Source of the DNA: Dehalococcoidia bacterium
GTDB taxonomy: Bacteria; Chloroflexota; Dehalococcoidia; UBA2979
Assembly (NCBI GenBank): GCA_004296805.1
Contig: SCVR01000117.1
Coordinates: forward strand, 1-34,626
Direction: 5' to 3'
DNA length: 34,626 bases
The first letter of the stretch is position 1; each line of letters begins with the position of its first letter. The notes beneath the pieces were generated by a model, which saw only the letters and a list, made by a program, of their open reading frames with translations, was not told where the DNA came from and did not search any database. This document shows, in pieces, positions 7,844 to 16,906 of this stretch. Position numbers and translations under genes: made by a program.

Positions 7844-9070
7844 ATGACGGCGCAGCGCCCCGCGCGCATCTATCTGGACCACGCGGCGACGACGCCCCCT
7901 GACCCGTCTGTGGTCGAGGCGATGCTGCCGTACCTCACGACTCACTGGCACAACCCCTCCTCGATCTACGTCGAGGCGCAGGAGGCCCGCCGGGCGATCG
8001 ATGAGTCGCGGGCAGTCGTCGCACACCACGTTGGCGCGCGCGCCGAGGAGATCGTGTTCACCTCGGGAGGTTCAGAGGCGGACAACCTCGCGTTGCGTGG
8101 GGTCCTCGCAGCAACGAGGCAGCGAGGTCACCACGTGGTCATCTCCGCCGTCGAACACCACGCCATCCTCGACCCGGCGGAGCAACTCGAGCTGGACGGA
8201 CTCGCCGAGGTGACGCGGGTGGCCCCCGGCCTGGACGGGCGTGTCGACCCGGCCGCGGTAGAAGCCGCCGTCCGTGACGACACCGTGCTGGTGTCGGTCA
8301 TGCACGCAAACAACGAGGTGGGGGCGGTGAACGACATCGCCGCAATCTCGCGCGCGGTGCACGCGAAGAACCCTCGGACGACCGTGCACACCGATGCGGT
8401 CCAGTCTGCGGCGCACCTCGGCGTGCACGTGGACCGGCTTGGCGTCGACCTGATGACGGTGACGGCGCACAAGATGTACGGGCCGCGTGGCGCCGGTGCG
8501 CTGTACGTCCGCAGCGGGACGCCACTCGCGGGGCAGATCCTCGGTGGCGGCCAGGAGCGACGTATCCGCGCCGGCACCGAGGACACCGCCGCCATCGCCG
8601 GCTTCGCGCGCGCCATCACACTCGCCTCGGAGCGGCGCGAGGCAGACGTGTCGCACGAACGGCATCTGCAGGCGCGCCTGATCGAGGAGCTGCCGCGTCG
8701 CATCCCGCTCCTGGCAATCACCGGCCCGCGCGATCTCGACCACCGGCTGCCGGGCAACGTCTCGTGCTGCGTGGGGTTCGTCGAGGGCGAATCGATCCTG
8801 CTCGCGCTCGACCTCGCGGGCATCGCGGCGTCCTCGGGCTCCGCGTGCACCACCGGCTCCGTCGAGCCGAGCCATGTGCTGGTCGCGATGGGCGTGCCCG
8901 AGGATCTGGCGCGTGGATCGCTGAGGTTCACCCTCGGTCGCCAGAACACCGAGGCCGACGTGGAGCGGCTGCTGGCGGTGCTACCCGGTGCGGTCGCACG
9001 CCTGCGTGCGCTCTCACCGATCCCGGTCACGGAGGCGCCCGCCTCGTGGCTGCCGTGGCTCGCCTCGTAG
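7844..9070 (+). CDS. Cysteine desulfurase, NifS/IscS family
   Basis: The 408-residue product is a class V PLP enzyme that takes sulfur from cysteine as a persulfide for Fe-S assembly and other thio-transfer. Visible features are IYLDHAATTPPDP at the N-terminus, SGGSEADNLAL near residue 75, the conserved SAVEHHAI histidine, TDAVQSAAH, the PLP lysine K210 in TVTAHKMYGPRG, and the catalytic loop SSGSACTTGSVEPSHVL with C335. Length and the short SSGSAC loop fit the IscS/NifS group I rather than SufS. It is divergent from the SufR-like gene, which probably controls it. No iscU-like scaffold gene lies next to it in the window. Confidence 0.95.
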   Translation: MTAQRPARIYLDHAATTPPDPSVVEAMLPYLTTHWHNPSSIYVEAQEARRAIDESRAVVAHHVGARAEEIVFTSGGSEADNLALRGVLAATRQRGHHVVISAVEHHAILDPAEQLELDGLAEVTRVAPGLDGRVDPAAVEAAVRDDTVLVSVMHANNEVGAVNDIAAISRAVHAKNPRTTVHTDAVQSAAHLGVHVDRLGVDLMTVTAHKMYGPRGAGALYVRSGTPLAGQILGGGQERRIRAGTEDTAAIAGFARAITLASERREADVSHERHLQARLIEELPRRIPLLAITGPRDLDHRLPGNVSCCVGFVEGESILLALDLAGIAASSGSACTTGSVEPSHVLVAMGVPEDLARGSLRFTLGRQNTEADVERLLAVLPGAVARLRALSPIPVTEAPASWLPWLAS

Positions 9071-9083
9071 GCGGCTGCGAGGT

Positions 9084-9112
9084 TTGCCGCCCTCGAAGGC
9101 CGGGCGTAGCAT
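9084..9112 (+). promoter_or_regulatory. Promoter of the nuoB unit
   Basis: TTGCCG (9084-9089) and TAGCAT (9107-9112) are separated by 17 bases. The -10 is 7 bases before an ATG at 9120 that opens a ten-codon mini-ORF, so the transcript would be leaderless with respect to that ATG. Confidence 0.5.
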
Positions 9113-9119
9113 GCGGCGG

Positions 9120-9152
9120 ATGGCGAATCTGACAGCGGGGGCTCGCTTGTGA
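9120..9152 (+). CDS. Ten-codon leader ORF overlapping the nuoB start
   Basis: The ORF encodes [10 protein letters not shown] and its TGA stop overlaps the GTG start of nuoB in GTGA (stop 9150-9152, start 9149-9151). It begins 7 bases after a -10-like TAGCAT. The arrangement would let ribosomes that initiate on a leaderless transcript terminate on, and restart at, the nuoB start, which otherwise has only a G-rich stretch upstream. The peptide itself probably has no function. It is too short for the ORF track and could still be chance. Confidence 0.4.
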   Translation: MANLTAGARL

Positions 9153-9889
9153 CCACGGCGCCACGTTCTCTCAACCTCGGTCTGGACATCGCGGCCGCAG
9201 CGGCGGGCGAGGGTGCGCTGCACCTGCCGCACCCGTTGCTGGGCGAAAAGGAACTGACGGGGGCGGACCTCGAAGAAGAGGTGCGCAAGAACGTCCTGCT
9301 GACGTCCGTGGACACTCTGGTGAACTGGGCCCGCGCGCACTCGCTGTGGCCGGCGATGTTTGGCCTCGCCTGCTGCGCGATCGAGATGATCGCCTCGGCC
9401 ACCTCGCGTTATGACATCGCGCGCTTCGGCTCCGAGGTGTTCCGCGCGTCACCGCGACAGGCAGACTTGATGATCGTGGCGGGGACGGTGACCTGGAAGA
9501 TGGCGCCGGTGGTGCGCCGCATCTACCTGCAAATGGCCGACCCGAAGTGGGTCATCTCCATGGGCGGCTGCGCGATCATGGGCGGGCCGTTCGCCTACGC
9601 GTACTCCGTGCTGCCCGGGGTGAACCTCATTGCACCTGTTGACGTCTACGTGCCCGGGTGCCCGCCGCGGCCGGAGTCGCTGCTGCAGGGGCTGATGATG
9701 CTGCAGGACAAGATCAAGCACTTCGACGTGACGGGGCAGCGCGCCCGTCCTGAGCCGGACGGCGACTTCTCCGCCTACCTGCCTGAAGGCGACCCGGTCC
9801 GCCGCGAACTTGAGTCCCTGTTCGCGCCGTTCCCCGGACTCGACGATCCGGACCGGATGTCGGGCGGCGTCTCGCTCGCGCACATCTAG
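9149..9889 (+). CDS. nuoB: NADH-quinone oxidoreductase subunit B (isolated nuoB)
   Basis: The 246-residue product has the complete NuoB/PSST core that binds cluster N2 next to the quinone site of complex I. The four ligand cysteines are visible: C75 and C76 in [11 protein letters not shown]141 in [12 protein letters not shown], and C171 in [12 protein letters not shown]. NuoB proteins are often 160-200 residues; this one has about 45 extra residues at the N-terminus and a ~50-residue C-terminal tail. No other nuo gene is nearby, so it is either a dispersed subunit or a second copy. The GTG start is inferred from the GTGA overlap with the mini-ORF; the N-terminal extension contains no other obvious start. 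Confidence 0.92.
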   Translation: MTTAPRSLNLGLDIAAAAAGEGALHLPHPLLGEKELTGADLEEEVRKNVLLTSVDTLVNWARAHSLWPAMFGLACCAIEMIASATSRYDIARFGSEVFRASPRQADLMIVAGTVTWKMAPVVRRIYLQMADPKWVISMGGCAIMGGPFAYAYSVLPGVNLIAPVDVYVPGCPPRPESLLQGLMMLQDKIKHFDVTGQRARPEPDGDFSAYLPEGDPVRRELESLFAPFPGLDDPDRMSGGVSLAHI

Positions 9890-9955
9890 CCGATCCAGCC
9901 TCGATCTCTCCCGAGCCTTCACCGAAGTCCGCACGACGGTGTCCCGACGCTCCGG

Positions 9956-9961
9956 CATACT
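9956..9961 (+). promoter_or_regulatory. -10-like element before the lipoprotein gene
   Basis: CATACT lies 6 bases before ATG 9968. The spacing matches the leaderless pattern, though the first base departs from TANNNT. Confidence 0.3.
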
Positions 9962-9967
9962 GCGCGC

Positions 9968-10876
9968 ATGACGCATCTGAGCCCCCGCCTGCAGTCCGCG
10001 GCCGTCGCGGTCGCCTTCGTGCTGGCGCTGCTCCTCGCGGCGTGTGGCGGCAACGACAAGGCAACCCCCGCGAGCAGCGCGACCGCCGTCGGCTCGACAG
10101 GCGGAGGTGGTGCGGCGAAGGCACCCGCAGCCGTCACGGCGCAGACACGGGCAATTGGCGCGCCTCAGCCTGGCACCGTGCCAGTCTGGCTCACCTCGTA
10201 CGCAGTGCTCGCGTGGTCCGACCACGTCGACCAGCCGGGGCGCGTCGCGTTCACGATCTCGAACCGCAGCCTGCAACGTCATTCGTTCGCCATCATCCGG
10301 TTCGATGGTGACCTGCGGGCGCTCCCGAGGAGTTCCAACCAGATCGCGACCAACCAGGTGAAGGTGGTCGGACAGACCGACGCCCTCGAACCCGGCCGCG
10401 AGGTGGACCTGAGCGTGAACCTGGAGGCGGGGAAGTACGTGCTCACCTCGCTGTTCGCGCAGGACTACACGGACGGGATGGCGGCGACGTTCACCGTTGG
10501 AGGTTCGAGGCCCAGCGCGCCGAAGCCGAAGCTCCCGGCGGACGGTGCGCTGGGGATCTACGTGACCGAGAACGGCGCGTTCGCCTCGAACGGCCTCGTC
10601 CGAAGCGGGAAGACGAAGGTGACGGTGCAGAACCTGGGCACGAAAGCGCGTGAAGTCGTGATCGTGAGATGGCGGGGCGCTGACGACTCGCTCCCGACCA
10701 AGGACGGCGTCGTCCTGGTCGACGGGCTGCAGGAGGTGCACCCGGTCCCGGCGTTGCTGGCCGGCGAGGAAGCCCAGATGGAGATCGATCTCAGGAGCGG
10801 TTTCTCATACGTCGTGGCCTCATTGGTGAAGGACGAGTACGACAAGGGCATCCGGACGCAGTTCAAGGCAAACTGA
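9968..10876 (+). CDS. Lipoprotein with two cupredoxin-like domains
   Basis: The 302-residue product has a signal peptide with lipobox LLAAC (C26), then a low-complexity Ala/Gly/Thr linker to about residue 60. Two beta-sandwich repeats follow. The first, about residues 70-180, shows VAFTISNRSLQRHSFAII and the closing LEAGKYVLTSLFAQDYTDGM, typical of cupredoxin-like domains; the second, about 195-302, shows TKVTVQNLGTKAREVVIVRW and SGFSYVVASLVKDEYDKGI. The complete type-1 copper set is not present: there is no cysteine after the signal peptide, and the second repeat lacks the histidine. It is probably a surface or periplasmic binding protein. It lies directly upstream of the nickel superoxide dismutase but has its own spacing, and a link is not proven. 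Confidence 0.75.
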   Translation: MTHLSPRLQSAAVAVAFVLALLLAACGGNDKATPASSATAVGSTGGGGAAKAPAAVTAQTRAIGAPQPGTVPVWLTSYAVLAWSDHVDQPGRVAFTISNRSLQRHSFAIIRFDGDLRALPRSSNQIATNQVKVVGQTDALEPGREVDLSVNLEAGKYVLTSLFAQDYTDGMAATFTVGGSRPSAPKPKLPADGALGIYVTENGAFASNGLVRSGKTKVTVQNLGTKAREVVIVRWRGADDSLPTKDGVVLVDGLQEVHPVPALLAGEEAQMEIDLRSGFSYVVASLVKDEYDKGIRTQFKAN

Positions 10877-10886
10877 CGACGGGATG

Positions 10887-10912
10887 GGCGTTCGGTTGAC
10901 ACGTTGAACGCC
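10887..10912. promoter_or_regulatory. Inverted repeat over the -35 of sodN
   Basis: GGCGTTC and GAACGCC form perfect 7-bp arms around 12 bases that contain the consensus -35 TTGACA (10896-10901). The position fits a repressor operator. It could alternatively be a weak terminator for the preceding gene, but there is no T-run. Confidence 0.45.
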
Positions 10913-10925
10913 GCGGGCGGAGCAT
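10896..10925 (+). promoter_or_regulatory. Candidate sodN promoter
   Basis: A perfect TTGACA is followed after 18 bases by GAGCAT, a poor -10. The leader to ATG 10963 would be about 30 bases and contains GAGGAG 5 bases before the start. Confidence 0.4.
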
Positions 10926-10962
10926 CCGTGCCCGACCAACCCGCAGACAGCGAGGAGCCCAC

Positions 10963-11394
10963 ATGATCCGCAACGCGATCGAGCGTCTCATTCGGCCGGC
11001 CCAGACCGGCTACGCCCACTGTGACCTGCCCTGTGGCGTGTACGACCCCGCCCAGGCCCGCATTGAGGCGGAGTCCATCAAGGCCGTCCAGGAGCGCTAC
11101 CAGAAGGCTGACACGATGAAGTCCGCCGCTGAGACGGTGGAGGACTACCGCTCGCGGTGCCTCTCCATCAAGGAGGAGCGCGCGAACATGGTGAAGGAGC
11201 ACCTCTGGGTGCTCTGGACCGACTACTTCAAGCCCCCACACGTGGAGAAGTACCCGCAGCTGCACCAGCTGTTCTGGGACGCCACCAAAGAGGCCGGCCT
11301 GTCGAAGAAGTCGCAGGACCCGGCGCAGGGCGAGAAGTTGCTGGGCCTGATCAAGCAGATCGACACGATCTTCTGGGAGACGAAGAAGGCCTAG
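10963..11394 (+). CDS. sodN: Nickel-containing superoxide dismutase
   Basis: The 143-residue product contains the nickel hook HCDLPCGVYDPAQARIEAES, in which H19, C20 and C24 become residues 1, 2 and 6 of the mature enzyme after removal of the first 18 residues. The rest is the four-helix bundle typical of this small (about 120-residue mature) enzyme, ending FWETKKA. It disproportionates superoxide to oxygen and hydrogen peroxide. The gene for the maturation protease follows after 25 bp, the standard pairing. GAGGAG upstream supports the start. Expression is likely controlled at the inverted repeat over the -35, by analogy with nickel-responsive control of sodN in actinobacteria. Confidence 0.97.
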   Translation: MIRNAIERLIRPAQTGYAHCDLPCGVYDPAQARIEAESIKAVQERYQKADTMKSAAETVEDYRSRCLSIKEERANMVKEHLWVLWTDYFKPPHVEKYPQLHQLFWDATKEAGLSKKSQDPAQGEKLLGLIKQIDTIFWETKKA

Positions 11395-11419
11395 CCTTCT
11401 TCGGTCGACGGAGACTCCG

Positions 11420-12037
11420 ATGATGCAGCGGCTGTGGCTGGCGCTCGTCGCGCTGGCCGCGGCCGCTGTTTCTGTGCTCGCCGTCGCGCTACGTCGAGGC
11501 GTGATGCGTGTTGAGGTGGCGGGCGAGAGCATGACGCCCGCCCTTGAACCCGGCGACTTCCTGATCCTCCGTCGCGGCGCGCCACCCCTCGGCGCTGAGT
11601 ACGGGCACATCGTCGCGCTTCAGGATCCGCGGCCCGAGGGCGACGGGCGGCTGCTGCTGAAGCGGGTGGTGGGGCTGCCGGGCGAGGCGCTGCGCGTGGG
11701 CGGCAGCCTACAGGTGAACGGGCGCGTGCTCATCGAGCCCTACGCCCACGGCGACACGCCGACGGAGCAGCACCGCGGGATCAACCGTCTCGAGCCCGGG
11801 ACCTACTTCGTCCTCGGCGACCATCGAGGCGGATCCACGGACAGCCGGGACTTCGGCCCGATCCCTCGCGCCGCAATCGCCGGGCACGCGGTGCTGCGCT
11901 ACTGGCCGTTCGAGCGTGCGGGGCTGTTGAAGCCGCCCGAGCGACGGCTCCTTGGCATTGGGCCGGAACCGACACCCCCCACCGGCGCCCAGCCGCTGCA
12001 ATGGCACCCAACCAGTCCGGACGCGGGGAATCCCTGA
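11420..12037 (+). CDS. sodX: Nickel-type superoxide dismutase maturation protease (S26 signal-peptidase-like)
   Basis: The 205-residue product is a type I signal peptidase homologue with one N-terminal membrane helix (residues 6-25). The catalytic serine S37 is in VAGESMTPALEPGD and the general-base lysine K81 in LLLKRVVGLPGE; the later box GDHRGGSTDSRDFGPI is also typical of family S26. Its position right after sodN identifies it as the protease that frees the N-terminal histidine of the dismutase so nickel can bind. The last ~35 residues form a Pro-rich tail. GGAG lies 6-7 bases before ATG 11420. Confidence 0.92.
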   Translation: MMQRLWLALVALAAAAVSVLAVALRRGVMRVEVAGESMTPALEPGDFLILRRGAPPLGAEYGHIVALQDPRPEGDGRLLLKRVVGLPGEALRVGGSLQVNGRVLIEPYAHGDTPTEQHRGINRLEPGTYFVLGDHRGGSTDSRDFGPIPRAAIAGHAVLRYWPFERAGLLKPPERRLLGIGPEPTPPTGAQPLQWHPTSPDAGNP

Positions 12038-12113
12038 CTGTTGGCCGCCTCAGATCCGCCGACAATCGCGGCAGAAGGGGTGTGCCCACGGAGGGGCGCG
12101 CCACGGTGGCCCG

Positions 12114-13049
12114 ATGCCGGAAGGATACCGGAACGACCCCGCCGACCCGTTCGCGGCAGCGCGTGCGGCCCTTGCTGCGCGCATCGCGAACCGTCGGGCA
12201 GCCGCAGGTGAACGCCTGACGCTGGACGAGATGGTTGCCGGCGTCGCGGAGCTCCGCCCCCTCCCTGCCGTCGCCTTCCGAGTGCTTGAGCTGTCCGACG
12301 ATGGCAAGTTCTCTGCACACGAGCTCGCATCGCTGATCGCGAGCGACCAGGCCCTGACCTCGAAGATCCTGCGGCTCGCCAACTCGCCGTTCTATGGCTT
12401 CGCCCGACGGATCACGACGGTGCGCGACGCCGTGGTCTTGCTCGGCTTCCGGGCCGTACGCCAGTCAACCCTGGCAGCCTGCGTGGTCGGGGACGACCGC
12501 CGGAGCACAAACCTGGACTACGACGCGTTCTGGCAGTTTTGCGTCGCGACGGGAATGCTGGCGGAGGTCCTTGCCCGCACGGAAGGGCGCTATCAGGACC
12601 AGGCCTTCACCGCGGGGGTCCTGCACCAGGTGGGGGTGCTCGCCCTCGACCAGTTCCGGTCAGACCTCCTCCGCAGCGTCGTTGAGCGGACGGCCACGGG
12701 CGCCTCACGCTCGGCGGCGGAGCGCGACGTGCTGGGCTTCACGACGGCGGAGTTGGGCGGAGCGCTGGCCGACCATTGGGGCTTCCCGGCCGACCTGGTC
12801 GGCGCGATCGGCGGCCAGACGCGCCCGGTGGACGAACTGGCGGCCGAGGGCGGCCTGGGGGCCATCGTGGCCCGGGCACGCCTCTATGCCCGCGCGTACG
12901 GGCTTCCGGACGGGGTCGGCCCGGCCGAGCAGTCGGCACCCCCCGAGGAGTGGGCCGCCGGGCCGCTCTCGGTGTCCCTCCGGCAGGCTGGCGGCATGGA
13001 GAAGATCCTCGAGCGGGTGGGCGCGTTCATGGTGGCCGCCGCCGCCTGA
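12114..13049 (+). CDS. HDOD-domain protein
   Basis: The product (311 residues from ATG 12114) is an HDOD domain: LRPLPAVAFRVLELSDDGKF, the DQALTSKILRLANSPFYG segment, TTVRDAVVLLGFRAVRQ, and LHQVGVLALDQF, where canonical HD phosphohydrolases have metal histidines that HDOD proteins lose. HDOD proteins act in signalling and stress regulation without known catalysis. No other domain such as CheY or GGDEF is fused. The ORF track start at 11952 overlaps sodX; ATG 12114 begins 76 bp after the sodX stop and precedes the first predicted helix. The gene is probably unrelated to nickel dismutase function although it follows on the same strand. Confidence 0.85.
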   Translation: MPEGYRNDPADPFAAARAALAARIANRRAAAGERLTLDEMVAGVAELRPLPAVAFRVLELSDDGKFSAHELASLIASDQALTSKILRLANSPFYGFARRITTVRDAVVLLGFRAVRQSTLAACVVGDDRRSTNLDYDAFWQFCVATGMLAEVLARTEGRYQDQAFTAGVLHQVGVLALDQFRSDLLRSVVERTATGASRSAAERDVLGFTTAELGGALADHWGFPADLVGAIGGQTRPVDELAAEGGLGAIVARARLYARAYGLPDGVGPAEQSAPPEEWAAGPLSVSLRQAGGMEKILERVGAFMVAAAA

Positions 13050-13129
13050 GCCCGACCAGTCTGACCTCTCACTGAATCTGTGGCGCACGGCCAGCCGGAG
13101 CAGATCTCACCTCAGATGCCCTCGGGATC

Positions 13130-13158
13130 TTGCGCGCTGCCGTGGGATTCGGTACAAC
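13130..13158 (+). promoter_or_regulatory. groEL promoter
   Basis: TTGCGC (13130-13135) and TACAAC (13153-13158) are separated by 17 bases, immediately before the CIRCE element. This spacing is the usual arrangement for HrcA-repressed promoters. Confidence 0.6.
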
Positions 13159-13160
13159 CT

Positions 13161-14865
<1,705 letters not shown>

Positions 14866-14905
14866 CCAGAATTCCCCGTTCTTTCAGTCTCTGACGGAAC
14901 ACTCA

Positions 14906-14930
14906 GGGGGCCGGGAAACCGGCCCCCTTC
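14906..14930 (+). terminator. groEL terminator
   Basis: GGGGGCCGG and CCGGCCCCC form a 9-bp stem with a GAAA tetraloop, followed by TTCC. It lies 40 bp after the groEL stop. The T-tract is short but the hairpin is very stable. Confidence 0.75.
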
Positions 14931-14974
14931 CGCGTGCCGAAGACCGCTCCTACGCTCGATCGAGGCGGTCCCCC

Positions 14975-15427
14975 ATGACAAACGACAACGGTTTGACGCT
15001 CGACATCGATGCGCTGCTTGAAGCAGCGGCCGACACAGACGTGCTTGTGATCGGCTTCGACTTCATGGCGGAGCGGATCGTCGTCGACTTCCGCGCGGAT
15101 AACCGCGAACGGTCGCTCCCTCTGCTGGAATTGGCCCCGCCGATGGCGGACGCGCAGGAACGGGTCGCGTGGCTGGCCGAACGGCGCCCCGCGCTAGCGT
15201 CACCTGATCGCTTCCTGTTCTTCGTCTGGCCGCACACGATCAAGACACTGGCGGACTCACCAGTGATCGACCGCATCCTCGTCCGCCTCCGCGACGAGCA
15301 TGGCGTGGACTACCGCTCTGCGTGCGCGCGACTCATCGCAGACGTGCGGCGCGCGGAACACGCGGAACGCCTCGCGGCGATCCGCGGCACCGATGGCTTC
15401 GAGACGCTGTGGGAGCGCGAACGCTAG
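14975..15427 (+). CDS. Conserved-looking protein of unknown function
   Basis: The 150-residue product is soluble and acidic, with an N-terminal DIDALLEAAADTDVLVIGFDF segment, a central FLFFVWPHTIKTLADSPVIDRIL block and a charged helical C-terminus rich in Arg, Ala and Glu. I do not recognise a family. The ORF track start (14843) overlaps groEL; ATG 14975 lies after the groEL terminator and has GAGG 9 bases upstream. A possible -10 (TACGCT, near 14951) would give it its own promoter. It converges on the MFS gene with only 9 bp between stops. Confidence 0.65.
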   Translation: MTNDNGLTLDIDALLEAAADTDVLVIGFDFMAERIVVDFRADNRERSLPLLELAPPMADAQERVAWLAERRPALASPDRFLFFVWPHTIKTLADSPVIDRILVRLRDEHGVDYRSACARLIADVRRAEHAERLAAIRGTDGFETLWERER

Positions 15428-15436
15428 TCGGTCTGT

Positions 15437-16906
15437 CTACGAGGCCGTCCACCACGGTGCGTCACGATCGTCAGGGGCACCTCGGCCGATGAAGATGGAG
15501 ACCAGCGCGGCCGCGACCATGACCACAACGCCCGCCACGAAGACCTCGCGGAAGGTCACGACCTGCGCCTCGCTGATGAGGCGGTCGAAGTCGGGTGAGC
15601 CAAACTCCGCCTGTGAGGCACGCGCGTAGAAGCGCCCGAGGCCCGTCGAGGTCAGCACGGCCGTCCCGAGGAGCATGCCGGTCACCCGCGAGAGCGTGAG
15701 CCATGCGCTGACGGTCGCCCGTGAGTTCTCGGCGACACCGTGGAGTACGGCTGCCCCCAGGGGAGCGATCACGAGGCCAAAGCCGAGACCGCCGATGACC
15801 TGCGGACCGCTGCGGAGTACCTGAGAGAGCGGCGTGTCCCACGCCTGGAGCCCCAGGAAGCCAGTGGCGGCAAGCAGCATGCCGATGCTGGCCGTGAGCC
15901 GGAGTCCGAGGCGCGAGCCCAACCAGCCGCCTGCCAGCGCCCCTACTGGCACTGCCGCCGTCAGCCGCATCAGCGTGAACCCACCGTCGAGTGGCGATTC
16001 GACGAGCACGAGGTTCACAAACAGCGGCACGCCCACGAGGGCGGTGATCAGGCCGCATCCCAGCAGGACGCTCGCCAGGTTCGCCGCCAGCACCTCGCGG
16101 CGGGCAAGCAGCGAGGGCCGCACCATCGGTTCGGGCGTATGCGCTTCGTGCCACCAGAAGGCGGCCATGACGGCGAGCGCCGCTGCGACCATCGCCAGCG
16201 TGGTGACGAGGGGCCGGGTGTCGTTGGGGTCATCTACGAATGCGAACGTGAGGATCGTGAGCGACAGTCCGAGCAGGGCAGCCCCCGGCCAGTCGATGCG
16301 GCCTCGTTGTCGCTCGTCGCCAGCAAGCCGCCAGATCGCGTAGCCGATGGGAGCCGCCATCGGCAGGTTCACCCAGAACACCCAGCGCCATCCGGCGATG
16401 TCGGTGATGACTCCGCCCCACAACGGGCCAAGCAGCGCCCCGCCTTCCGAGGCTGCGGCGATGGCGCCGAGGCCGAGCAGGCGCTTCCCCTGCGGCACCT
16501 CGGCGGCCACGATCGCCATCGCGACCGGGACGACGCCGCCGCCGCCGACGGCCTGCAGCGCGCGTGCCATGACGAGCCACGTATAGCCGTGCGAGACAGC
16601 CACCAGGGCACTGCCCACGACGAAGAAGCCGATACAGGCGGCAAAGACGCGCGCCCGCCCGTACACGTCGGCGATGCGGCCGACGATCGGCAAGGCCACG
16701 AGGTAGCCGAGGAGGTAGCCGTTCACGATCCAGGACGATCGATAGAAGTCGTCCACGGTGAGACCGATGTCGCTGATGATCGAGGGGAGCAGCGTGACGA
16801 TCGAGGTCTGGTCGTCCGCCGCGACGAAGACACCGAGGGCGACCCAGGCGATCAGGGCGCGCGCCTTCCGGTCAGAGGCCATCGGGGTCGTCAACTCGCG
16901 GGCCAC
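15437..16906 (-). CDS. MFS exporter, DHA2 (14-TM) family, P55-like
   Basis: The 489-residue product has the length and hydrophobic pattern of 14-helix drug:H+ antiporter family 2 transporters. Visible motifs are the ADDQTSIVTLLPSI end of helix 1, the loop GRIADVYGRARVF (motif A), the VMARALQAVGGGGVVPVAMAIV helix (motif B region) and GPLWGGVITDIAGWRWVFWVN (motif C and following). The GTG start overlaps the stop of the upstream LprG-like lipoprotein gene in TAGTG, so translation is coupled; an ATG eight codons later is a possible alternative. In mycobacteria the LprG lipoprotein and the P55 (Rv1410) exporter are encoded in the same order and move triacylated lipids outward; a similar pair is the best reading here. 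Confidence 0.88.
   Translation of the reverse strand: MARELTTPMASDRKARALIAWVALGVFVAADDQTSIVTLLPSIISDIGLTVDDFYRSSWIVNGYLLGYLVALPIVGRIADVYGRARVFAACIGFFVVGSALVAVSHGYTWLVMARALQAVGGGGVVPVAMAIVAAEVPQGKRLLGLGAIAAASEGGALLGPLWGGVITDIAGWRWVFWVNLPMAAPIGYAIWRLAGDERQRGRIDWPGAALLGLSLTILTFAFVDDPNDTRPLVTTLAMVAAALAVMAAFWWHEAHTPEPMVRPSLLARREVLAANLASVLLGCGLITALVGVPLFVNLVLVESPLDGGFTLMRLTAAVPVGALAGGWLGSRLGLRLTASIGMLLAATGFLGLQAWDTPLSQVLRSGPQVIGGLGFGLVIAPLGAAVLHGVAENSRATVSAWLTLSRVTGMLLGTAVLTSTGLGRFYARASQAEFGSPDFDRLISEAQVVTFREVFVAGVVVMVAAALVSIFIGRGAPDDRDAPWWTAS

Noticed and set aside
9449-10741. 430-residue minus-strand ORF
   Set aside because: Antisense to nuoB and the lipoprotein gene, both of which have clear family motifs; composition is that of a GC shadow.
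10887-10912. Reading the sodN inverted repeat as a terminator of the lipoprotein gene
   Set aside because: The loop is 12 bases, no T-run follows, and the repeat encloses a perfect -35, so an operator is more likely.
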